Source: Perkinsus olseni (Eukaryota; Perkinsozoa; Perkinsida; Perkinsidae). From it: DNA of 64,000 bases. The position numbers were made by a program, and so were the translations under genes. Each line of letters begins with the position of its first letter. Within the stretch, counting starts at the first letter, position 1. The stretch covers positions 186,001-250,000 of the forward strand of contig JABANP010000012.1 in NCBI GenBank assembly GCA_013115135.1, given 5' to 3'. Positions 16,973-28,406 of this stretch are shown one piece after another. The notes under the pieces were generated by a model. It was not told the origin of the DNA, did no database searches, and saw only the letters and a list, made by a program, of their open reading frames with translations.

Positions 16973-18814
16973 CTCCACCTAAGCTGCAGCAAGCGGATGA
17001 TAAGAAACCACGGCAGCCTGCTGCACAGCCCAGACGCCTCTCGTCTGGGTCACAGTCCACCGAGAGAAACAACGATATGTTCTCGATGCTCGAGGTAATG
17101 GTGGGGGCTTACGGCTGATATAGGGAGACCGCGCGGTATAATGGGCGAAAAATCTTATCTTGATGCTCGCAGGATGCGGAATATCTGATGAGGTGATTTC
17201 AGTCGAGTGAGAGAGGAAGGATTTCCTTTGTATCGCTGCAATTAAAGAACATGCCTGAGTGAGATCACTATGCCAGTACGTGCAGGCGCGAGAACGGCGG
17301 TCGAACGATTGAAGCCTTTGCGCCAGAATTTGAGTGCTGCCTGCAGCCCCAGCTGCTGCTCCAGCTGTCACTTGCCATAGTAGCCTCATTTTTGCATGTT
17401 GCATTTTCGTCGCTACGGACTTTCTTGTCCCCAGGCTACCCTCGAGAACCCCGCCCCGGCATTCTTCGTCCCCAACGCTCCCCAAGTTCCGCATTCTCTC
17501 GCCGCTCAGACTAATGTGGTAAGCAATGGCGTAGTGGAGCGGTGGGCGCTGTACTGTACACTGTATTTCAGACGAATCCTATGTCGGCCCTAGCGCGTGA
17601 TGGTCCGGGCTCGCTCGAACCGTCTAAGCCCAGCGGTCCCCTTGCAGCCATGCCTACCAGTTTTTGTACTTGCGATAGAGCGGCTGGCGAAAAGTGTACT
17701 TTTTGTTGGGCTTGGGAACCCAGTGAGGCTGGCAGCAGCATGCCTAGCGTGTGGTCGCAGGTGAGCAGTCGACCATCATCTCCTTCTGTTGTGATGAGTC
17801 TGTGTAGGCCACTTCGAGATTGACGAGCGGTGCCTTGTCGAGTGGGGTGTATTCTAAGATATCCCTCTCCAGTGGAGTCACCATATCTGGCAACTGGCTG
17901 CAGGGTCAGCGTATACATTATGTCAAACCTGATTGTATTCCGTCAAAGGGCGGTGCAACCGTGGTAGGCTCTCGGAAGCATTTAATTCGGGGATGCAGTG
18001 TGAAAATGTCTTTCAAGTTTCTTCCGGGTATTTTTCTGCGAAAATATGTTTCGATTATCCACGCTCGTCAAGCGTCCTGTCCCATTGTGTGGTTCAGGTT
18101 GTGGGGGTCAAGAAAGGAGATACCGCAGGACATGTGGAATGCGTTGGAGATTGTTTTCCGGCGGCACGACCGTAGACCCACCACCCGCAACAGTGAGCTC
18201 AGCGACTGCAGCGGCTGGCCTCATGATGGTTACTCAGGCCCGCAGCTTGGCACGGCTCGGCCACCGGACAGTCCACAAGCGATCCCGGCGGGATTTGTGA
18301 AAACCTTCAAACCTGAGGGGATAAGAAAGGGTGCTACTCGCGAGAAAATTGGTCGATTGGCGTGACTCGTTTGGGTCAGGGAAAAAGTTGGCTGTGAAAA
18401 TCAGAGGAGATTTTCCGCCCGGAGACTACGACGTGTCGGTGTGCTTCGCGGGCCGCATGCTACACGGCACGCTGCCGATCGAAGTAGTGGAGAGGAAGGA
18501 GCTCAATGATCGGGATAACGAATCTGGTAAGTCCGCCGATGATGGCGCTGTTGCCGCGAGACCACTGTCCGCTCGGTCAGGCACGAAGCCCAGGGCGGAC
18601 GCGTCATCGTCGAGCTCCCATCACTCCACACCGGGGATGCCGCCAGCGCTGGCCTCTCTTCTCGGTAAGCCAGGTTCGAATCAGCGCAGGGATCAAGTTT
18701 GGTTTCGTAGGCACGACCAATAGCATTCCCGAGGGCGGTCAGCTGGAGAATCCGCTGATGAGAGCGCTGGGGGGATCCGGGCTGCCGCCGGCTGCTACTG
18801 ACGAGTCAAAGTGA
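16973..18814 (+). CDS. Unrecognised gene B with CxC...CxxC motif (tandem paralog of A)
   Basis: Exon model: 16973-17094, 17435-17518, 17572-17760, 17859-17963, 18098-18330, 18380-18664, 18711-18814. It shares exon order, phases and motifs with gene A: MSPSPP start, a SFCTCDRAAGEKCTFCWAW possible metal site, DMWNALEIVFRRH, and PPGDYDVSVCFAGRMLHG. It adds a Ser-rich acidic linker and a C-terminus ending PPAATDESK. At 18110-18117 gene B has one more A than gene A (AAGAAAGGAG against AAGAAGGAG), which breaks the frame if exon 5 is phased as in A; either a sequence error or a damaged copy. The function is unknown; the paired cysteines suggest a small zinc-binding module, but this is inference. Confidence 0.6.
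17245..17405. repeat. Dispersed repeat, copy 1 (inside gene B intron 1)
   Basis: This piece of intron, containing CGGTCGAACGATTGAAGC and CCTCATTTTTGCATG, reappears with changes at 50462-50650, more than 33 kb away in another gene family. It may be a fragment of a non-coding mobile element. Confidence 0.55.
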
Positions 18815-20786
18815 CGAGCTGTACATTCAAATACTGTGTTTCAGTGTCAACGCTAATTCTTGCGTCATCACTGGCAATTACCGTGGAGGTTCTAGGCGGT
18901 ATGGTAGAGAGGCGAGGCGTATGTGCACCGGATGCTTCCAAACCCCGTCCCATCTTAGCCCATCACAGGTGGTAGTCACTAGTAGAAGGAGAGAGGACAT
19001 CTGAGAGACTCACTCTTCCCATGGCAACAAGTCGTAGAGCGCACCCTCGTGTAATTACAGCAACAGTGGCATCCACTCACCATCTCCGCTACAGTTGCTT
19101 CACCTTAGTCGGCTGCTGCTGCTGCACCCCCTTGGTCACAGTTAGATTATACGTTCTCAATGCTGGGAGTAATGCTGAGCATTCGCTACACCATCTTCAG
19201 TAGGGCCGCAGCAAACCCACGGGGATCCATCATTTCGTCGTGGCACACCGGGCGTCTCGACAAACAGTCCGTGTTATGATTGGTGTCATTCCAGGGCGTC
19301 ACATCACAACGGATAGAAAAGCGACACAGATCGTATAAGGCCCTGCGCTCGCTGCTACGCTCACCGCGGTACTTTCAAGTTGTTGACGATCGAAGTTCCT
19401 TTGCCGTCAACTATTCAAATGCTCGTAGCGCTACTAGCGGCAGTTGTGGCTGCCAAGTGAGTGCTGCCGAAACGCTGGGAATAACTTGTCGAGTTGTGCT
19501 AAGATCTCCTCTGGACGTTGGTGCTGGCTGGGCTGAAGATGTCATTGACTGGGTTGGCGACTTCAACCGCTCTAAAGTGCTGGCGCGGAGTGAGTCCTTC
19601 GACGACCGATAACCATCCGAAATTCTACCGCCAACTGACAAGTACTCGAGGGCGTGAGAATAGGTACGCATAAGCCGATATTGGCCATGGTCCATCAACG
19701 GTGGTCCTCAGCGAGCCTCCAGTTAGCGCGGAGAATTCGGAAATCGGTCGACCTACAGACAGCAGCTGGGTAAGCTAGCTCGCCTCATTCTTCGGAAGAG
19801 ACGCATTGGTCTCATCAGGCATTTTATCATGCTGGACGCCGGCAACCTGCGAGAGCTGCCTGACCATCTCTGTGAGCTCCTCCCTTGTGGTTGGGTTGAA
19901 AGTGCTTTTAGGACTCCCGTCGTCAACGTCAGTAAATATTACCCGCGAGTTTACTTCTTCTATCCGGACGGTAAGTTGATGGAAGATGTGACCAGTGTCA
20001 GGGAAGACAAGTTTCCCTACTTCTACGCTGATGAAGATGAGGTGGGGTGACGAAACTCTTGACGGTGATCGCCGTCCCGGTCGTGCCCCTCAGTTAATCG
20101 CTTCTATGAAACGAGCATTGAGACAGACTCGGGAAAGCATGTGCCATGATTGACTCCACACTCACATAAGGGGGTTGAGTTGGAAGTCTGCACACCACTT
20201 GGATTAACGACAAGTGCCTGTACCGCAGAATAACACGCATGCGCTTATCCAGCGCCGCTGTAATGCTGAATATCAGCAATTGAGTTGAGAATTATCGCTT
20301 CTTTTCGGCGTAGGTGAGCAAACCTATTCCACTTTGAAAGAACTGAGCCTTCAGCCACATTCAGAACTCTCAAAGTACGAGCTCGACGTGGTACGCCTCT
20401 AATAGAAGCCCTCGTGACTCCAACACAGTCGCCCACCAGTTCAAGTGATGCACTTTCTAAGAAAACAACCCGACTAGGGGCGAATATCTCAAAAGAAGCC
20501 ATTAGCAATGCTAGTGGCTAGTCGGCTAGTCTAGCATCGATTTCTATAATCGATTTACGACCCATTTCATCTTGGCGGCTAGTCCTGCACTGCAGACACT
20601 CGGCTCGGCCGACAAACGAAAGAGGCGCACCCCCGAAATTCGAAGTATCGCTCAAGAGGTGGTGTTCGCAGCATCAGAACGCTATGCATTTGTGGTGACA
20701 TGATTGTGCCGTGGTTTGACACTCTCCGAGACACAAACCAATTCCATGTGTGAAAAGAAAATGTAAAAAACTCACTTTAAGCTGAG
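18784..20786. repeat. Segmental duplication, copy 1
   Basis: About 2 kb that is highly similar, same orientation, to 21905-23918. It begins inside the last nine codons of gene B (PPAA..DESK, stop) and ends at a TGA on the minus strand equivalent to the stop codon of the carboxyltransferase gene. It holds a degenerate copy of the A/B first exon (near 19075-19180: CACCATCTCCGC..., GTTCTCAATGCTGG) and an open stretch at 19829-20050 with YYPRVYFFYPDGKL and EDKFPYFYADEDE that is kept open in both copies. Confidence 0.8.
19829..20050 (+). CDS. Possible exon in duplicated segment, unknown product
   Basis: A 73-codon open stretch with LPDHLCELLPCGWVES, YYPRVYFFYPDGKL and EDKFPYFYADEDE. The second duplicate (about 22950-23166) keeps the same protein almost unchanged, though it has lost one codon-length triplet near CDHLC. 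Conservation of an aromatic and acidic pattern suggests a real exon, but no start, stop or partner exon could be fixed and I recognise no family. Confidence 0.35.
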   Translation: MLDAGNLRELPDHLCELLPCGWVESAFRTPVVNVSKYYPRVYFFYPDGKLMEDVTSVREDKFPYFYADEDEVG

Positions 20787-21904
20787 TTATCCTCCATTGA
20801 TCATTGAGTACCGAAAACCAACTCATAAGAGATCCCTGTTTCATGTGGTTTGCATAGGTACCAGTCGTAGTTGGGAGGACTACATCGCAATTCGTTCGTT
20901 CATTGTATCATAACAACACTTTTATAAGGATGTATTAAGGGTAGAAGTTCATTGCGTAGGGAGAAATGCTGGGAGATGGATGTACCGCGGTAGCTTTTTC
21001 TAGTTGTGAAATGGAAGACTTCGTCAGATGCCAGCGGCTGCACGAGCTTGGCGTAGATGTCGACGCCGCGTACGAGGAGGCAAGGGCGGCATACAAGAGG
21101 TTGAGTGAGTGCTCTGGGGTTGGCGACGCGTGTAGGTTCTTCACCATACACTAAATACCCTTTAGACCCAAGGCTTTAGTATCCACAACGTTTGTAGCGA
21201 TACAGTGGAGATGCACCCGCGGAATGAAAAACGCCGGTGAAATTAAAATTAGTGAACCCAGAAGGCACATGTGAATGCCAGGGTTGTTCAATCCAATATG
21301 ATAACCAAGACTTGCAGTACGGAGTGGGAGACATTAAGAACATCGTAACTGATCCCTCGGGCGAGCGCTTTTTACTCGACAGTAATAGCAGTGTTGGTGA
21401 TGTCACTGAGGAGCTGTCCCAGATTCAACACCCAGAGATATTATAGATCTACCAATAGTACTGTGTGTGCCAGTTTGATATGCAGGGTGACCCTTCGTCA
21501 GCAGTCCATCGTATCTTGCGTTCCACAAGTACGTCTCCGCATACCCACATTACCTGTTGTAACTAATGTGACAGTAGTTACAACAGGCTCCTAGTGTACG
21601 TGTAGTGTACGTGCGCACAAACTGCGTCGTATGCCACAAACAAATTGCGTGTAGTAGAAAACACAGTCTTGTACGATACCAGCTTTGCGAGCCTTCGCTC
21701 ATGTTCATTTTTCTCAGTCCTGACTTACCACCCGGACAAGAGTGGGGGTCAGAGCACGTGTGAGCGATTCCGCGAGGTGATTCTTTCGGGTGGATCATTC
21801 GCTGGAAATTCAGCTGCTCGTACGCTGAAAGTTCTACTTCTTAGGTGCAGAATATCTGGGATAATCTCAAGGATATTCTTCCTCGCGGTGTTCCTCCACC
21901 GCCT
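20787..21904. other. Spacer between duplicated segments
   Basis: This 1.1 kb is present once. Two plus-strand open stretches, 20966-21154 (MEDFVRCQRLHELGVDVDAA...) and 21237-21446 (NPEGTCECQGCSIQYDN...), could be exons of an unknown gene. At its right end, 21905-21931 encodes PPAADESK and a stop, the remnant C-terminus of an A/B-type gene whose body is missing. Confidence 0.4.
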
Positions 21905-23918
21905 GCCACCGGCTGCTGACGAGTCTAAGTGACGGTCTGTACATTTAAATACTGTGTTTCAGTGTCAACGCTAATTCTTGCGTCATCACTGGAAATTCCG
22001 TGAGGTTCCCCGCGGTATGGTAGAGGGGCGAGGCGTATGTGCACCGGATTCTGCCAAACCCCGTCCCATCTTAGCCCATCACAGGTGGTAGTCACTAAGT
22101 AGAAGGAGAGGACATCTGAGAGACTCACTCTTCCCATGGCAACAAGTCGTAGAGCGCACCCTCGTGTAATTACAGCAACAGTGGCATCCACTCACCATCT
22201 CCGCTACAGTTGCTTCACCTTAGTCGGCTGCTGCTGCTGCACCCCCTTGGTCACAGTTAGATTATACGTTCTCAATGCTGGGAGTAATGCTGAGCATTCG
22301 CTACACCATCTTCAGTAGGGCCGCGGCTAACCTACGGGGGTCTATAATTTCGTCGTGGAACACCGGGCGTGTCGACAAACAGTCCGTGTTATGATTGGTG
22401 TCATTCCAGGGCGTCACATCACAACGGATAGAAAAGCGACACAGATCGATCATATTCGGCCCTGCACTCCATGCTACGCCCACCGCGATAATTTCAATGG
22501 TTGGCGATCGAAGTTCCTTTGCCGTCAACTATTGACATGCTCTTCGTGTTACTAGCGGCAGTTGTGGCTGCCAAGTGAGTGCTGCCGAAACGCTGGGAAT
22601 AGCTTGTCGAGTTGTGCTAAGATCTCCCCTGGACGTTGGTGCTGGCTGGGCTGAAGATGTCATTGACTGGGTTGGCGACTTCAACCATTCCAAAGCTCTG
22701 GCATGGAGTGAGTCCTTCGGCGATCAATGACCATCCGAAACTTTATCGCTGGCTGCCACGTACTCGAGCGCGTGAGACTAGGTACGCGTAAGCCGATATT
22801 GGCCATGGTCCATCAACGGTGGTCCTCAGCGAGCCTCCAATTAGCGCGGAGAATTCGGAAATCGGTCGACCTACAGACAGTAGCTGGGTGAGCTAGCTCG
22901 CCTCATTCTTCGGAAGAGACGCATTGGTCTCATCAGGCATTTTATCATGCTGGACGCCGGCAACCTGCGAGAGCTGCCTGACCATCTGTGAGCTCCTCCC
23001 TTGTGGATGGGTTGAAAGTGCTTTTAGGACTCCCGTCGTCAACGTCAGTAAATATTACCCGCGAGTTTACTTCTTCTATCCGGACGGTAAGTTGATGGAA
23101 GATGTGACCAGTGGTCGGGAAGACAAGTTTCCCTACTTCTACGCTGATGAAGATGAGGTGGGGTGACGAAACTCTTGATGGTGATCGCCGTCTCGGTCGT
23201 GCCCATCAGTTAATCGCTTCTATGAAACGAGCATTGAGACGAAATCGGGAAAGCATGTGCCGTGATTGACTCCACACTCACATAAGGGGGTTGAGTTGGT
23301 AGTCTGTATGCCACTCGGAGTAACGACAGGTGTCTTTACCGCAGAATAACACGCATGCGCTTATCCAGCGCCGCTGTAATGCTGAATATCAGCAATTGAG
23401 TTGAGAATTATCGCTTCTTTTCGGCGTAGGTGAGCAAACCTATTCCACTTTGGAAGAACTGAGCCTCCAGCCACCTTCCGAACTCTCAAAGTACGAGCTC
23501 GACGTGGCACGCCTCTAATAGAAGCCCTCTCGTGACTCTCGTGACACCAACACAGTCGCCCACCAGTTCAAGTGATGCACTTTCTAAGAAAACAACCCGA
23601 CTAGGGGCGAAGATCACAAAAGTGGGCCGTTTATCGTGAACGGGAGGTGGGTCGAGCACGAAGAAGCCACTTGCATCGATTTCTATAATCGATTTACGAC
23701 CAATTTCATCTTGGCGGATAGGCCTGCGCTGCAGACACTCGGCTCGGCCGACAAACGAAAGAGGCGCACCCCCGAAAATTCGAAGTATCGTTCAAGGGGC
23801 GGTGTTCGTAGCATGAGAACGCTATGCATTTGTGGTGATTTCGCTGCGATTATTGTGCCGTGGTTTGACACTTCCCGAGACACAACGCCGTAGTGAAAAG
23901 AAAATGTAAAAAAACTCA
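21905..23918. repeat. Segmental duplication, copy 2
   Basis: Second copy of the ~2 kb unit described at 18784-20786. The 60-residue open frame at 22136-22318 is identical to that at 19021-19203. Small indels and substitutions are scattered, with a short stretch near 23600-23660 that copy 1 lacks. The right end meets the stop codon of the carboxyltransferase gene. Confidence 0.8.
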
Positions 23919-26742
23919 CATACATGCCGAAACGAAGAGTTGTCTGCATACACTGGCACACTGCCCTACAACAAGTTTGGTGTCTCGGCTATCAATCAAG
24001 CCATCGTCACGGATGAGCGCCGTATCTGTCAAGGTAGTCCAGCAAGCAGTCGAAAACAGCGATTACCCTCAAAGGCCTTGGTGGCCTCTGGCCATTGGAA
24101 ACGGAACGTGAAATCTAGACAGGCCGCTGTGGGCGATGGTGGTAGACTCAACTGCCGCAAAAAACACTATGATTTTGTTGAACTAGAGGCCTACCGTGCC
24201 CGATCCCCGGCTTCTTGATGCACTCTTGATGAACTGGTTTCCTGTGACGATGGCGATCTTGGGTGCCTTAAGCAGATGCAGCTTCCGGTAGAACTCGGCG
24301 CTTGCACGGTCGTCCTCGTTGGCGACTTCTTTGGCGTGGACCACCACAAGACAGTGATGACGTAATCGCGAGTTCTTCTTATTCAACACTTTCAGGAAAC
24401 GCACCTGCCCAATCGAACTCACTTGTCGCGGTCGTCCCTCGATATCAACGACAGCTGCAGGGAGCCCCGGCAATTTCACACTGCCACTTTTTGACAGGTT
24501 CTTCATGCACCACAATGCGTGCGATTCCCAAACTCTGTTAACAGTACCAACGAATCACGGCTAGCCAAACAAGAAGATAATCAAACTGGCCATAAGCTCA
24601 CAGAAAGCGACCGAGCCGATAATACTGGACGGCCTAGTGCTCAGCCGAGGGCAATCGACTAGGAGTATGTCGTATCGCTTGGTCAAAGTAAATAGTCCTC
24701 GGATGAGCGCCTAGCCCCTGTATAATACTCAAAGTGTTTCAGGAGAATGCCCAACGGAGGGAATCATCGATGTGCCCTCTCCCACCCCCTTCCGAGCGTC
24801 CTCGGCAGACAACTCGTCCGTGCAGCCAACGATAAGGGCGATATGACCGCCGCTGGCCGTGAGCTGGCCAAAACCGATCAGAAGGGACTGAGAACACGGA
24901 AGGCTACTCCAACGGAGGCTGCTTGAATTATCCATCACCCTGCCGGCGGTGGGCATGAACTCTTTGAAGCCGTCGTGAAAGCCCTTCGCGAGCAGTTGTG
25001 ATCCAAGAGCTGAGACCATGCACTGACGGCTCGACGAAAAACAACTCCACCGTCCCCACCTCCTTCGCGTCTTTCGGGGACTGCTTTGCCCTATCGATTG
25101 ACTCGAGCGCCACCGGCACGGCGCTTTTGAACCTCTGGCAATGCACTTCCGTCAACCGCCTTAACATAGCAATAGCAGCTTGTTCCACATGGAGCGGTAC
25201 GGGCCCTTGGTGCCCCTCAGGAAGCGGCGACATCTGGTCCGACACGCCTGAGACAAACGCTGCCACTCTCAGGCAGGCCCTGCAGTACCGGCAATACGCC
25301 CTACCACTGGTGGTCGTATGGACGACAGCTCCTCCCAGGTCCTGTGCAGTGACGACCTCCCCTGTCGCCGCCCTCACGAGAGGGGGCCCGGCTAGATAGA
25401 TCGTACCGTTCGTCTCACACATCACGATCTCATCGCACATGGCGGGTATCTGGTTATGAGTGGCCATATTAACGACCAAGATGTCCACAACTTTGCTGAG
25501 TACTCCGATGGTTGTCCAGAGCGTATTGTTGACTACCACGACGAAGCATTCGAAAGAACAGTATTTCTATTACTGACCACGCGAACGATAGCATTCTATT
25601 GAATCCTCCCATACAGTCCCCTGTGAGCACGGGGACCTCTACTATCATAAGCATCGCCGTGCTCGCCCGAGGCAGGTCAAGCAAACAAGGGGAAGGCCAG
25701 CCTTATTGGCATGACTAAAACTCCCTCGAAACCTTGGTCATCGGTTTTGCTCGGCTTTTTACACGTAGCGTAGTGTATCAATTCGCCCCGAGTAATTTCT
25801 TTCTCATACGAGAGACGGAGCACTAAGTCCTCACATAAGCTCCGCCGGCTGTGGACATCCCGACCACCGCTGCCAGCTGCGGGCGGCCCTGAGCCTGAGA
25901 ACGAGAAAATACGAAAGCTGCCAAAGCACTACGAACAAGGACTCACAGACATCTTCGCTTCGTTAGCAAAAATACGGCCGAACTTTTCCGGAAGGTCTCC
26001 GCCTGCGTGTGGAGGAAAGCTCCACCGGAATCCACGATGTACCTGCAGGTTGTCTGAAAAGAACGGCCAGTGCGTGGAGCGAGAGCGTACAAGGCAGGAA
26101 GACCCAGCTTCATCGCGATCTCTTGAAGGCGCAGGGCCTGAGGGAGGGAGAGAGATCCACAGACTAATTAAATATCCATCAATGAGGTCATAAGCAATAT
26201 ATAAAACTAATGATAATGTATCAATTATTAATAGAAGTATACCCCAGCCAAGATCAGATACTATAAAGTATTCTACAGAATCAAGGCGGCCAGGACAGAG
26301 CGCTGAAGACGGCTGGTCACCTTCTCACAGGAGAGGCCTATCCATGTGCCCCCCATGGTGGCTCCCTCGTTAATAATAACAGCGCACCAAACACCGCAGA
26401 CCTGACCAGCCTCATCTCCCAGCCCGACCAGCGACTTAACGGTTTACCCTCGCCACAGCGGTCACCAGGCCAGCGCTCGGAAAGCGACCATCGTGGAGAC
26501 CATCAGCGGCCAGAGGACTGAGCTCCAGGATCGAACCCGGGTCGGGATCGCACAGACACGACAGACGGTCGCGAGCAAGCATCTTCCCTCGGCCCTCTGC
26601 AGGAGGCGCATCGACGTTCTTTCCACGTGATTCCTTGTTCACGCTTACTCAACTTCTCCTTCACTGCAGAGCTTGTGTTCATAACCGCCGCAAGCTTTTC
26701 TCCCAGCTTCGACTGTCCTGTCCCGCAGCCCTCACTAGACAT
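23916..26742 (-). CDS. Divergent biotin-dependent carboxyltransferase, MCC-beta-like
   Basis: Reading down the minus strand, short exons follow methylcrotonyl-CoA carboxylase beta (MCCC2) in order: [11 protein letters not shown] and [44 protein letters not shown] then [26 protein letters not shown] then [19 protein letters not shown] and [46 protein letters not shown]; and the end [16 protein letters not shown]. The family enzyme carboxylates a CoA thioester using carboxybiotin in mitochondria. Here key glycines are lost: the usual GSCTAGGAY and GGSFGAGNYGM loops are replaced, so catalysis is doubtful. One base is missing near 25990 (TTCCGG where TTCCCGG would keep frame). It is therefore a divergent paralog or an early pseudogene. 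The stop codon lies exactly at the edge of the duplicated segment. Start: Met at 26742, with an alternative Met at 26751. Confidence 0.7.
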
Positions 26743-26751
26743 TGCTGACAA

Positions 26752-27553
26752 AAGGCAACTGCCGAAGCGCCCTTGATGACAGTGACGTTCGGTAGAGCTT
26801 ATCTTTAGAAATGACCTTCTTCGTCATGCTCCCCTCAATGATATTCTTCTTGTTGCCGCCTCCGCCCGTGTACAGCTTTTCAAAGGTGTATTCGCATCGT
26901 TGCAACGAATAGCGTGCTAATAAAACAGGTTCAAACTCTCTGTAGCTGAGGCTAAATTAACTTTCTTGACTACATTCCAAAATTATTTTGAGTACCGGAG
27001 CAAGACCATCACGATTCCCATTCCGCCCCTCAGTCGATCGGGCTGCAAAATCAATTTACGCTTGTCATTAATGACAACAGCCGGAACATGCTAACTGCCA
27101 TATTGACTCAGGCGCTGCGTCTGACTCAGGCGGTCTGAGAGACTCCCCTCGTCCGACACCTCAGGAGCATTACAAACACTCCTGACGCAACGCTCCGCTG
27201 TAACAATGGTGAGAGGGCCTGAGAGCCAGTTGGCAGTGGATGATGATGCAGGACAGGAACGCATCTTTGGTGTACCAGGTCATAGAGAAGGCGATACCCA
27301 GAAACGCAGTCCGACCCTCGTACGATTCTCGGAACTGATATTTTAAAGAGAGCTTCTACTAAACCAAACACGATGGTAGACAGAAACACTCGAACAGCTC
27401 CCATCTTCTATAGGTGACATGTGCACGACAGCCGTTAGAATCTTACAGGGAACCCTCAGTCGTCGTCTCGTCCACGACGGGAAAGTACGACGACCGAGGT
27501 CGCGGGGCGGAATGGGAGATAGTGCCCTACCCACATACGGTTGAGGGTTCTCG
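26752..27553. other. No gene recognised
   Basis: Only short unsupported open frames on both strands; nothing similar to a known family and no repeat noticed. Confidence 0.35.
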
Positions 27554-27760
27554 TTACTTGGCGAACTCCTCCGCCCAGTCATCAACTTTTACTGGCTTCT
27601 GTTCGTGGCCATGCGTGACCATCAATCGGTCATTACGCGCATAGAGCAGCATGAGTAGAAACACTGAGACGAGGGAGCCCGCCACCACGGAGTCCAACTT
27701 CCTCCTCTTACCTGAGACGGGCACATTGAGTACCACTCTTCCACCAATTCGCATGACCAT
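27554..27760 (-). CDS. Small single-span membrane protein, hypothetical
   Basis: A complete frame of 68 codons with a basic N-terminal half (SGKRRKLD), one clear membrane helix (VVAGSLVSVFLLMLLY) and a polar C-terminus ending DDWAEEFAK. The arrangement suggests a small single-pass membrane protein, but its length alone is weak evidence and I recognise no family. It could also be the last exon of the gene upstream on the same strand. Confidence 0.35.
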   Translation of the reverse strand: MVMRIGGRVVLNVPVSGKRRKLDSVVAGSLVSVFLLMLLYARNDRLMVTHGHEQKPVKVDDWAEEFAK

Positions 27761-27779
27761 TACGGCTCCTTTGACACTG

Positions 27780-28268
27780 TCAGCTGTGATCTTTCAACCA
27801 TAGCATTTCACTAGACTCACCAAAGCTCGACTTCCACATACTGGGCAATTTTCTTGAAGTGTCGTGAGCGGCTGAGTCAACCTTCGCCAGAATGCTTCCC
27901 AGAGGGCGCCAGAGCCTGGGAATCCCCCTCTTGAACTCCCCAGAAATCATTCCGTGAGAACAGAAAATTTGTAGGAAAAGCGCGGGTATGAGTTGTGAAA
28001 AAGTTGGTACGCCAAAGACGATTCTAGCCCTTCCAAGAAGTGGCATGGATCTCAGAAGTGCCCACTGGCGTCCCCGTCGTCGAGGCTTCTTACGTATCAC
28101 ATCAACATCAGCATCGGTGCCTTCTATGGAGGGATCCCTGGCCTGTCCTTTGGGCGATGAAAGCTGCCAATCGGACCACCCCATGGGCTTGGAGAACTTC
28201 TCGTACACAGACCGGATCTTCCCCATTACCGGTCGGACATGAGAGTGCCGAACGAACATGGGGAACAA
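27780..28268 (-). CDS. Hypothetical protein, divergent from the secreted gene
   Basis: An open frame of 162 codons. The first ~60 residues (MGKIRSVYEKFSKPMGWSDW and a very basic KKPRRRGRQ) look protein-like; the remainder may include an unspliced intron, since GTGGGC follows the basic stretch. It starts about 140 bases from the start of the plus-strand gene at 28407, so the two would share a promoter region. No family is recognised. Confidence 0.35.
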   Translation of the reverse strand: MFPMFVRHSHVRPVMGKIRSVYEKFSKPMGWSDWQLSSPKGQARDPSIEGTDADVDVIRKKPRRRGRQWALLRSMPLLGRARIVFGVPTFSQLIPALFLQIFCSHGMISGEFKRGIPRLWRPLGSILAKVDSAAHDTSRKLPSMWKSSFGESSEMLWLKDHS

Positions 28269-28406
28269 CCAACCCGAAAGGAAAGCTCAGTAAAGAATCT
28301 GGAAAATGGTTTTTTGAAAGAGCGCATGGTAAAAAGCGCGCGCCCTAAAAGCTCGAAACGCAGTTTTCCGTTTTCAGCCCGTTTTTGTGATAACTATTAT
28401 TGGTGA

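Noticed and set aside
26515..26560. Pol III B-box (GGTTCGATCC) on the minus strand
   Set aside because: It is the codons of [11 protein letters not shown] in the carboxyltransferase gene.
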